64,000 nt of DNA, taken from Persephonella sp. Lineage in GTDB: Bacteria; Aquificota; Aquificia; Aquificales; Hydrogenothermaceae. Position 1 is the first letter of the stretch, and every line of letters begins with the position of its first letter. The notes under the pieces were generated by a model. It made no database searches. It was not told where the DNA came from and saw only the letters and a program-made list of their open reading frames with translations. The translations under genes were made by a program, and so were the position numbers. Below, in pieces: positions 54,688 to 60,969 of this stretch. Where the stretch lies: contig JALSNI010000058.1 of assembly GCA_026987075.1 (NCBI GenBank), positions 20,916 to 84,915 of the forward strand, written 5' to 3'.

Positions 54688-55521
54688 TTATTTTAATTTT
54701 AGACTGATATCAAGCCATTTTGCTGAATGTATAATAGAACCTGAAGATATAAAATTTACACCTGTCAGGGCATACTCTCTGATATTTTCAAGGGTTATGT
54801 TTCCTGATGCTTCTAACAGTTTTCTTTTTCTATTAATTTTAACTGCTTCCTTTATTTCATCAATGCTCATGTTATCTAACATTATTATGTCAGCCTCTGT
54901 TTTCAGTGCTTCTTCAAAATCTTTTAGTGAACTTACTTCAACTTCTACCTTTACCATTGGTGAGACTTTTTCCTTTATCTGTTTTACAGCTTCCTTTATA
55001 CCTCCTACCAGAGCTATGTGATTATCTTTCAGCATTACCATGTCATAAAGGGCAAACCTGTGGTTAAAACCCCCTCCTACTTTGACAGCATACTTTTCAA
55101 ATGCCCTTAGTCCTGGTGTTGTTTTTCTTGTATCAAGGAGTTTTACTCCAGTTCCTTTTATTTTTTTCACATACTTTGATGTTGTAGTGGCTATTCCTGA
55201 CAGTTTTTGAATAATGTTGAGCATAACCCTTTCGGCTTTGAGCACAGTCTTGCCGTCACCGTATATTTCGCATATTTTTTCTCCTTTTGAGATAGTATCT
55301 CCGTCTTTTTTGAGCTTTTTAATCTCTACAGATGGGTCTAAAATATCAAAAACTGTAAGGGCTATCTCCAATCCAGCAACTATTCCATTATCTTTTGATA
55401 CAATCTCTGCGTATGCAGGTTTTTCTACTGTTAGATTTTCTGTAGTTATGTCCTGATGTCCTATATCTTCAAGGAGAAATTCTTCTATCTTTTTTCTTAC
55501 AAAGAGTTTCTCAAGCATCAT
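54688..55521 (-). CDS. nadC: Nicotinate-nucleotide pyrophosphorylase (quinolinate phosphoribosyltransferase)
   Basis: Third step of de novo NAD synthesis, converting quinolinate to nicotinate mononucleotide. [50 protein letters not shown] and [20 protein letters not shown] are hallmark segments, and the C-terminus has [12 protein letters not shown] and [14 protein letters not shown]. Works with NadA, encoded at 17.8 kb. Confidence 0.94.
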   Translation of the reverse strand: MMLEKLFVRKKIEEFLLEDIGHQDITTENLTVEKPAYAEIVSKDNGIVAGLEIALTVFDILDPSVEIKKLKKDGDTISKGEKICEIYGDGKTVLKAERVMLNIIQKLSGIATTTSKYVKKIKGTGVKLLDTRKTTPGLRAFEKYAVKVGGGFNHRFALYDMVMLKDNHIALVGGIKEAVKQIKEKVSPMVKVEVEVSSLKDFEEALKTEADIIMLDNMSIDEIKEAVKINRKRKLLEASGNITLENIREYALTGVNFISSGSIIHSAKWLDISLKLK

Positions 55522-55527
55522 GCACCT

Positions 55528-55956
55528 TTAAAAAGGTCTGACTACTGCCATTATTACGATAATTATCATAAGGATTGTTGGAACTTCGTTATACATCCTG
55601 AAAAATCTGCCAGATTTGTAGTGTGGATTATTTTCTAACTTTTTTCTGATGATAGACAGGTGAATGTAGTATCCTATCAGGAGAAGAGCTGCAGTAAGCT
55701 TGAGATGTATCCATCCTCCTGTTTTAAAAATGTCTGGATTCATTGCTATCATTCCAATGCCTGATAGAACCGTTCCCCAGAATGCAGGTATGCCAATGTA
55801 TTTGTGAAGCTTATACTCCATGACTTTTACAACAGATACAAACTCCTTTTTGTCCCCATTTTCTGCATGATACACAAACAGCCTTGGCAGATAAAACAGG
55901 ACTGCCATCCATGAGATGACTGAGATAATGTGAAATGCTTTTATCCACAGATACAT
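55528..55956 (-). CDS. hemJ: HemJ-type protoporphyrinogen IX oxidase
   Basis: Four-helix membrane protein of 142 residues. The N-terminal MYLWIKAFHIISVISWMAVL places the conserved His of HemJ in the first helix; the second helix, LKLTAALLLIGYYIHLS, carries the conserved Lys. HemJ oxidises protoporphyrinogen IX to protoporphyrin IX in bacteria that lack HemG/HemY. CopD-like relatives are the alternative. It precedes nadC on the same strand by 6 bp. Confidence 0.85.
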   Translation of the reverse strand: MYLWIKAFHIISVISWMAVLFYLPRLFVYHAENGDKKEFVSVVKVMEYKLHKYIGIPAFWGTVLSGIGMIAMNPDIFKTGGWIHLKLTAALLLIGYYIHLSIIRKKLENNPHYKSGRFFRMYNEVPTILMIIIVIMAVVRPF

Positions 55957-56048
55957 CTCTTTCCTCCGAAAATTTATAAATATTTTACCTGATTTTTTAT
56001 ATAAACTTTTTTTCTTTGTGGAGTAAATTATTTCTGGAGGTGAAATTA

Positions 56049-56186
56049 ATGGAATACATACTGATAGGTATAGCTGTTTTAACTTCTTTTCTGTATCTTG
56101 TGAAGAAGTTAAAAAAAGAGATTAAAAAGGGGCAGTGTGCTTCCTGCCCCCTGTATGATAAATGTGAGAGTAAAGACAAAGTTTAG
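56049..56186 (+). CDS. Small Cys-rich single-helix membrane protein (45 aa), FeoB-associated-like
   Basis: Missed by the ORF track. ATG at 56049 follows GGAGGTG and the frame reads MEYILIGIAVLTSFLYLVKK, a single helix, then a basic stretch and CASCPLYDKC. The plan (one N-terminal helix, short Lys-rich linker, CxxC...C) resembles FeoB-associated Cys-rich membrane proteins, which accompany ferrous iron transporters; no feo gene is adjacent. Its stop shares TTAG with the erpA stop of the opposite strand. Confidence 0.65.
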   Translation: MEYILIGIAVLTSFLYLVKKLKKEIKKGQCASCPLYDKCESKDKV

Positions 56187-56524
56187 CAGGAAAAGGAGTT
56201 ACCGCATCCACAAGAGCTTGCAGCATTTGGATTTTTGATTGTGAATCCACCACCCATAAAGTCCTGAACGTAATCTAAGACAGCTCCACCAATGTATGGA
56301 GCAGAAAACTCGTCAATAGCAATTTTTACTCCGTTGTCTAATTCAACAACCTTGTCGTTTTCTTCAATAGATTCGTCAAATCCCATAGCATACTGAAATC
56401 CAGAACATCCACCGGGAACTACTCTTACCCTGAGTATAGGGTTTTCTATTCCCTGCTCATCAGCTATTCTTTTGATTTCAGCTGCTGCTGCTTCTGTTAC
56501 TGTAAAGTTAACAGTTGATTGCAT
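56183..56524 (-). CDS. erpA: A-type iron-sulfur carrier (ErpA/IscA/HesB family)
   Basis: A 113-residue A-type carrier that donates Fe-S clusters to apoproteins. The three conserved cysteines are present: one in VVPGGCSGFQYAMGF and two in SSCGCGNSFSC. FTVTEAAAAEIKRI is the usual start. Which of ErpA, IscA or SufA it corresponds to cannot be decided from sequence alone; no isc or suf genes are adjacent. Confidence 0.92.
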   Translation of the reverse strand: MQSTVNFTVTEAAAAEIKRIADEQGIENPILRVRVVPGGCSGFQYAMGFDESIEENDKVVELDNGVKIAIDEFSAPYIGGAVLDYVQDFMGGGFTIKNPNAASSCGCGNSFSC

Positions 56525-56590
56525 GATTGACCTCCAAACTTTAGTTTTTTACAGGATAAGTCTTTTTTGTTTTTTTTATTATGATTGTTG

Positions 56591-57436
56591 TCAGAAAGAA
56601 AGTAAATAGTAAAACTGTGGGAAAGAAAGAGTTTCTAATGAACTTATTTTTGACTGGAGCATCTTCTTTAGAATACTCTCTTCCTTTCTTATTCTTATTA
56701 CCATCACTTTTTTACCTTCTAATCCTGCTAATTTTTTTGCCTCTTCAACAGCATCCTGTATGTTTCCTAACTTGTCTATCAGTTTTAATTTTTTTGCCTG
56801 TCTTCCTGTGAATATTCTTCCATCTGCATACTGTTTTAAGGTATTAATGTCTATCTGTCTGTATTTTACTATGTCTTCTAAGAACTGGTTATAAACGTCT
56901 TTTATCGTTTCTTCTAACAGTTTTTTCTGCTGTGGTGTAAGCTCTTTGTTGGGATATAAAATGTCTTTGTTTTTTCCACTTTTTATATTTTCTACTTTTA
57001 TTCCTAACTTGTCTAACACTTTAGCAAAACTAACGTGCTGGATAATCACTCCTATGGAACCTGTGATTGTCCCTGGATTTGCATATATCACATTTGCAGG
57101 AACACTTATGTAATAACCACCAGATGCAGCTACATTTCCCATTGATACAACGACTGGTTTTTCTTTTCTCAGTTTTTCTATGGCTGAATATATCTCCTGT
57201 GCCGCTCCAACTGCTCCACCGGGGCTGTCAACAGCTATAACAACAGCCTTTATACTGCTGTCTATCTGTGCTGTTTCTATGTTCTGTATAGCAGTCTCAT
57301 AATTGGAGATAACACCATTTATGTTGATTACAGCAATTTTTGGAGCAGACTTTACAGAAAAGTATGAAAAAACATATGCGAGAACCAAAAGTATAACTAT
57401 TCCGATTACAATCTTTTTTTTCATTAGTTTCCTCAC
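56591..57436 (-). CDS. sppA: Signal peptide peptidase SppA (short form)
   Basis: Membrane-anchored serine/lysine protease of 281 residues that degrades cleaved signal peptides. An N-terminal anchor (IVIGIVILLVLAYVFSYF) precedes a ClpP-like fold with AVDSPGGAVGAAQEI, the Ser nucleophile in NVAASGGYYIS and the Lys base expected in the ENIKSGKNKD region. Length matches the half-size Gram-positive/thermophile form. It overlaps rbfA by 4 bp. Confidence 0.9.
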   Translation of the reverse strand: MRKLMKKKIVIGIVILLVLAYVFSYFSVKSAPKIAVININGVISNYETAIQNIETAQIDSSIKAVVIAVDSPGGAVGAAQEIYSAIEKLRKEKPVVVSMGNVAASGGYYISVPANVIYANPGTITGSIGVIIQHVSFAKVLDKLGIKVENIKSGKNKDILYPNKELTPQQKKLLEETIKDVYNQFLEDIVKYRQIDINTLKQYADGRIFTGRQAKKLKLIDKLGNIQDAVEEAKKLAGLEGKKVMVIRIRKEESILKKMLQSKISSLETLSFPQFYYLLSF

Positions 57437-57726
57437 AACATATGTGGTAAGGGTATAAATCTAAGTTGAGGGATTTTTCTTATTTTTATTCTATTTCCAA
57501 GTAGATGTCCAATATATCCACTTTTGCTGTTTAGTTCCTGTGCCACTTTTTCAGCGTCTTTCAATGCTGTTATGTAAATATCAGATTTGCTAAGGTCTGG
57601 AGCTGTTTCAACTCTAACTACAGTAATCATATTATTATTGAAAGGTATGTCGTATACAAATATTTCACTGAGAGCTTTTTTTATTGCAGAGTTAACTTTT
57701 TCTCCTTTATGACTTTTTTTCATCAA
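57433..57726 (-). CDS. rbfA: Ribosome-binding factor A
   Basis: Small KH-domain protein of 97 residues that matures the 16S rRNA 5' end on the 30S subunit. VNSAIKKALSEIF, VVRVETAPDLSKSDIYIT and RIKIRKIPQLRFIPLP match RbfA. It overlaps the DUF503 gene by 4 bp; DUF503-rbfA adjacency is common near the infB-rbfA operon of other bacteria. Confidence 0.92.
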   Translation of the reverse strand: MMKKSHKGEKVNSAIKKALSEIFVYDIPFNNNMITVVRVETAPDLSKSDIYITALKDAEKVAQELNSKSGYIGHLLGNRIKIRKIPQLRFIPLPHML

Positions 57727-58004
57727 AGAATCTCCTTATAAATGTTTATGTGCAGGTCAGGAAAACTGTTTTCAACAAAGTTTATAACATTTTGCATAAC
57801 CTTTTCCACCTGTTTCTGGTCTGGTGCTACCGTAACAACTGCAATCTGTGCAGACTGCCACATTTCCTGATTTCCCACTTCAGAAACAGAAACATTAAAT
57901 TTTGATTTCAGCTTTTCTTTCATTGACCTTACTACCATTCTTTTTTCTTTTAATGAATTGGAATAAGGAATGTAACATTCAAAAACAATACTTCCTATTA
58001 TCAT
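57723..58004 (-). CDS. DUF503 (YlxP-like) protein
   Basis: A 93-residue protein of the DUF503 family, with SLKEKRMVVRSMKEKLKSKF and VSVSEVGNQEMWQSAQIAVV as characteristic segments. The family is usually encoded beside rbfA and infB and is thought to act in ribosome maturation or translation, but its function is not settled. First gene of the DUF503-rbfA-sppA unit. Confidence 0.9.
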   Translation of the reverse strand: MIIGSIVFECYIPYSNSLKEKRMVVRSMKEKLKSKFNVSVSEVGNQEMWQSAQIAVVTVAPDQKQVEKVMQNVINFVENSFPDLHINIYKEIL

Positions 58005-58065
58005 TGCACCTCTAAAAACTTTTTTAGCCTTATTTTATATAAAAAAATTTTTTTTACAAGGGATG

Positions 58066-59445
58066 TTATATGTTGTATTTTTTGATTTTTTTTCTCAGGG
58101 TTGCTCTGTTAATTCCCAGAAGCTGTGATGCTTTGACCTGATTATGTTTTGTATGTTCAAGGACTGACTTTATTACAGACTTTTCTAAAAATTCTTGAAA
58201 TTGGAGAAGTTTCCCTTCGTTAATAGCTTCTATTGTTTTTTTGCAGATTATTTTTTCTATCTCTTCATCTGTAAAAGCAAACTGTTTTTTCTTTGTCTGG
58301 GTTATAAATGACAGGTCTGTAAGAGTGAGTATGTTGTCCCTACACAGTATCATTGAGCGAACAACCACGTTTTCTAATTCCCTTATGTTTCCCTCCCACT
58401 GTAAGCTCTGGAGCTTTTCTATGTATTCTTTTGATGCACCTATTATGTTTTTACTCAATTTTTGATTATATCTGTTTACAATACATTCAACGATGTATGG
58501 AATGTCCTCTTTTCTTTCCCTTAAAGGTGGCAGGTGTATATGTATAAAGTTCAGTCTGTAGTATAAGTCCTCTCTAAACTTTCCTTCCTGTATCATCTTC
58601 TCTAAATCCCTGTTTGTGGCTGCCATTATTCTGACGTCAACTTTTATCTCTTTACTGCCTCCAAGACGATAAAATGTCCCTTCCTGAAGAACTCTCAGTA
58701 ATTTAGACTGGGCTTCTATGGGAAGCTCTCCTATCTCATCTAAAAATATTGTTCCTCCATCTGCTATTTCAAATTTTCCCGGTTTACTTTTTTCTGCCCC
58801 TGTAAATGCCCCTTTCTCATAACCAAAAAGCTCTGCTTCTATTAAATTTTCTGGAATAGCTGCACAGTTTATTGCAACAAATGGTTTGTCAGCCCTTTTG
58901 CTCAGCTTCCATATCCCCCTTGCAAGCAGTTCTTTTCCTGTTCCTGTTTCTCCTGTGATTAATACTGGTATATCCGTCGGGGCAACCTCACCTGCAAGTT
59001 TACATATCTCTTTGAGCTGGGGAGATGAGCCTATTATGGAGCATAGATACTGGCATATAATTCCTTCTGATGCTGTTGATTTTTGAAAGTAAAAAACCTT
59101 TTTCTCGTCTTCCTCTTTTGTGGAAACCTTTCCTTTTATTCGTTCTATATCTCTTTTTGTAAATGGATACTCCACATACTCAAAGTAGTTCTTGCTCATT
59201 ACCCGCATTATAAATGCAGCTAAATTGGTTCTTGATAGGCTCTTGTCTATTATTGCTATAGGAAACAGTCCTTTTTTTACAGGAACAGGAACTATTCCAA
59301 ACTCTTTTATGTTTACAAATACTAAACCAGATTTTATGTTTTCTACAGATTTTGGCTCTTCTAAAATTTTTATTTCAGGGAAGTATTCTTTTAGCTTTCT
59401 GTATAGGGTTTGCTGGTTTGATAGGAGATACACATTTTTTGGCAA
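58066..59445 (-). CDS. Sigma54-dependent activator with pseudo-receiver domain
   Basis: NtrC-family enhancer-binding protein. The AAA+ domain has Walker A GETGTGKE, the sigma54-contacting GAFTGA loop and Walker [14 protein letters not shown]; the Fis-type helix-turn-helix ends [20 protein letters not shown]. The first 110 residues have a receiver-like strand pattern, but the phosphoacceptor Asp position reads VFVNIKEFG and the KPF signature is YPF, so phosphorylation is doubtful. The track start (59502) lies inside a hairpin; the TTG at 59445 (460 residues), 9 bases after GGGAGGTG, is preferred. It is just downstream of a gene with a sigma54-like promoter, a probable target. Confidence 0.85.
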   Translation of the reverse strand: MPKNVYLLSNQQTLYRKLKEYFPEIKILEEPKSVENIKSGLVFVNIKEFGIVPVPVKKGLFPIAIIDKSLSRTNLAAFIMRVMSKNYFEYVEYPFTKRDIERIKGKVSTKEEDEKKVFYFQKSTASEGIICQYLCSIIGSSPQLKEICKLAGEVAPTDIPVLITGETGTGKELLARGIWKLSKRADKPFVAINCAAIPENLIEAELFGYEKGAFTGAEKSKPGKFEIADGGTIFLDEIGELPIEAQSKLLRVLQEGTFYRLGGSKEIKVDVRIMAATNRDLEKMIQEGKFREDLYYRLNFIHIHLPPLRERKEDIPYIVECIVNRYNQKLSKNIIGASKEYIEKLQSLQWEGNIRELENVVVRSMILCRDNILTLTDLSFITQTKKKQFAFTDEEIEKIICKKTIEAINEGKLLQFQEFLEKSVIKSVLEHTKHNQVKASQLLGINRATLRKKIKKYNI

Positions 59446-59508
59446 AAATTTATTCACCTCCCTTTTTCTTTTAAATCTATGTGAGAAGTGGGAGCTTCTC
59501 AAGCCCCC

Positions 59509-59958
59509 TTAGAACAGATAATCCTCTCTTGTTTTTACTTGGTATGCACCTATCTTCTCTGCCATTTCTAAATATCTATCTGGCTGTATTCCTTTTTTGT
59601 ATAGCTTTCTTGAGAAGTAGTTAATAAGGTTTGCACATTTGCAGGGTTTGTCAAGGTCTGTTAGTTTATACAGAACAGTTTTAGAGGACGGGTCTATAAA
59701 ATAAACTCCCTCTTTTTCCTTAAGATTGTATTTATCTACAAATGTTTTTGATGCTTCTGTGCCAATCATGATTTTAGAGAAATAGAAATTTTTCTTTATT
59801 CTTTTTGCAAGATGTTTGTTCTTCAGGATTTTACTGTTTATTTTTTCATAGTAGGGACTATCCTTGTGATAAAGATAAACAACGGTGAGTTTTTCCTGAG
59901 AAAATGCAGTGGAAAAGATGAATACAAATGATAGTAAAGCTAAAAACTGTTTTTTCAT
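59509..59958 (-). CDS. Secreted thioredoxin-like protein with degenerate active site
   Basis: A 149-residue exported protein with a clear signal peptide (KKQFLALLSFVFIFSTAFS). The segment TVVYLYHKDSPYYEKI has the layout of a thioredoxin-like strand-loop-helix (as in ...CPYC...), with SPYY where the CxxC would be. The only other cysteines are C106 and C108 (KPCKCANL). If the fold is right it has no classic thiol activity and may bind sulfur compounds or act as a scaffold. It has the best promoter signals in this region and lies next to the sigma54 activator gene. Confidence 0.7.
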   Translation of the reverse strand: MKKQFLALLSFVFIFSTAFSQEKLTVVYLYHKDSPYYEKINSKILKNKHLAKRIKKNFYFSKIMIGTEASKTFVDKYNLKEKEGVYFIDPSSKTVLYKLTDLDKPCKCANLINYFSRKLYKKGIQPDRYLEMAEKIGAYQVKTREDYLF

Positions 59959-59966
59959 GGCTAAGA

Positions 59967-59991
59967 CCTCCTTTTTGGTTTTTTCAGGAGG
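59967..59991 (-). promoter_or_regulatory. Leader hairpin masking the ribosome site of the 59509 gene
   Basis: In transcript sense the leader begins CCTCCT (59991-59986) and the ribosome site is AGGAGG (59972-59967), separated by an A-rich 13-nt loop. They are perfectly complementary, so the leader can fold to hide the Shine-Dalgarno. Confidence 0.45.
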
Positions 59992-59997
59992 CCTTTA

Positions 59998-60014
59998 TTC
60001 AATAAATGTGCCAA
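59998..60014 (-). promoter_or_regulatory. Sigma54-like (-24/-12) promoter
   Basis: On the minus strand TTGGCAC-ATTTA-TTGAA matches the sigma54 consensus TTGGCAC-N5-TTGCW with the correct spacing and one mismatch (A for C in the -12 GC). The expected start is about 12 nt downstream, right at the leader hairpin of the thioredoxin-like gene. A sigma54 activator gene lies directly downstream. Confidence 0.65.
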
Positions 60015-60069
60015 TCGGCAAGTTGTTAGTATATGTAACCTTCTAATTTAGATGCCTGCTTTTGTGTTT

Positions 60070-60099
60070 AAATTTTGACCAGATTAGTGGTTAAAATTT
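60070..60099. promoter_or_regulatory. 30-bp near-perfect palindrome, candidate enhancer site
   Basis: AAATTTTGACCA (60070-60081) and TGGTTAAAATTT (60088-60099) are complementary at 11 of 12 positions, with 6 nt between. It is 56-85 bp upstream of the -24 element, a reasonable place for an activator dimer of the NtrC type. The stem is too AT-rich and lacks a T-tract to be a good terminator. Confidence 0.55.
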
Positions 60100-60101
60100 A
60101 C

Positions 60102-60539
60102 TCACGTCTCTTCACTTTCTAATCTTTCTATTATCAGTTTTAGACTCATCCGCATTCTTTCAAAGGATTCCTGCAGTTGTCCAATTTCGTCTTTTCTCTC
60201 AACAGGAATTTCCTCGTCTATCTCTCCCATTGATATCTTTTCCATTCTGTCTGTAATCTCGTTAAGAGGGTCTATTATTTCTTTCTTTAGAAGAAAATAG
60301 GTCATAACGATAGGTATGAGTGAAGCCTGAAATGTTAAAAATCCAAGGAAGATAGCAAATGTTGCTGGATGGGTTTTTGCATAATTTAGTATGTTCTGTA
60401 GAAAGTGATATGTTCCTTCATTGGCAAAGATAAAGAAAAATAGCAGTGTTGCAACAATAGATACTACTACTGCTCCAGAAATAGTGATAAACAGTATCTT
60501 GTTGATGATAGACCGTTGAATGAAGTTTGCACTTTCCAT
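60102..60539 (-). CDS. HAMP-domain-only membrane protein
   Basis: A 145-residue inner-membrane protein with two helices (about 14-38 and 60-83), a short periplasmic loop and a cytoplasmic HAMP domain (PLNEITDRMEKISMGEIDEE and ERKDEIGQLQESFERMRMSL). There is no kinase, cyclase or methyl-accepting domain after the HAMP, so it must signal through a partner protein or act as an anchor. The cytochrome gene lies 17 bp upstream. Confidence 0.82.
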   Translation of the reverse strand: MESANFIQRSIINKILFITISGAVVVSIVATLLFFFIFANEGTYHFLQNILNYAKTHPATFAIFLGFLTFQASLIPIVMTYFLLKKEIIDPLNEITDRMEKISMGEIDEEIPVERKDEIGQLQESFERMRMSLKLIIERLESEET

Positions 60540-60556
60540 GATGACCCCCAGAAATT

Positions 60557-60916
60557 TTATTCGTTAAGGTGTATTATTTCCCTGCAGGCTTTGTCTTTAC
60601 TGAAAAACAGGTTGATTTTTTCTTTTTTTCCGTCTGATGTTTCATATTCAATCTCAAAGTATCCGTTTTTTATTGCGATGGACAGGACTTTTTTAATGTC
60701 AAATTTCTGACCGAGGATTGATTGAGCTTCAATAGGTGTTAAAGTGTGGCAGGCTGCACAATCTCCTATGCATCCTAACATCTGCTCTGTATTACTGCCT
60801 TCTATCTTTAAAGGAATATCAGAACCTTTATCTGATGGATGGGGAAATCCAAGTGCTACTGCAGGGGTCATTATCATAATAAAAATAAATAGGATTTTTT
60901 TCATTTTATAAACCAT
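60557..60916 (-). CDS. Periplasmic monohaem c-type cytochrome, DsbC-N-terminus-like
   Basis: A 119-residue exported protein (signal KKILFIFIMIMTPAVALG) with one haem motif CAACH (C53, C56, H57), preceded by C49. The later part (ALEAQSILGQKFDIKKV-like: LTPIEAQSILGQKFDIKKV) resembles the N-terminal domain of DsbC-type proteins of thermophiles, but no catalytic thioredoxin domain follows. ATG candidates at 60916 and 60904; both lack a strong ribosome site. It sits between the HAMP gene and the siroheme reductase gene. Confidence 0.72.
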   Translation of the reverse strand: MVYKMKKILFIFIMIMTPAVALGFPHPSDKGSDIPLKIEGSNTEQMLGCIGDCAACHTLTPIEAQSILGQKFDIKKVLSIAIKNGYFEIEYETSDGKKEKINLFFSKDKACREIIHLNE

Positions 60917-60927
60917 ACCATTTTTTA

Positions 60928-60955
60928 GTTAGTATTATATATAAAAATTATACTA
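60928..60955. promoter_or_regulatory. AT-rich inverted repeat in the promoter region of the cytochrome gene
   Basis: TTAGTATTA (60928-60936) and TTATACTAA (60947-60955) pair at 8 of 9 positions, with 10 nt between. A TATAAT on the minus strand (60951-60946) lies within it and could be the -10 box of the cytochrome gene, so the repeat may be an operator. No good -35 was found. Confidence 0.4.
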
Positions 60956-60969
60956 ATCACAAAACGATG

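Noticed and set aside
58020-58065. A-run/T-run repeat after the activator gene as a terminator
   Set aside because: It is composed only of A and T and could arise by base composition; no GC stem is present.
59471-59508. Hairpin GAGAAG...CTTCTC between the thioredoxin-like and activator genes as a terminator
   Set aside because: The stem is only 6 bp and no T-tract follows, so termination is doubtful; it was used only as an argument against the upstream start of the activator.
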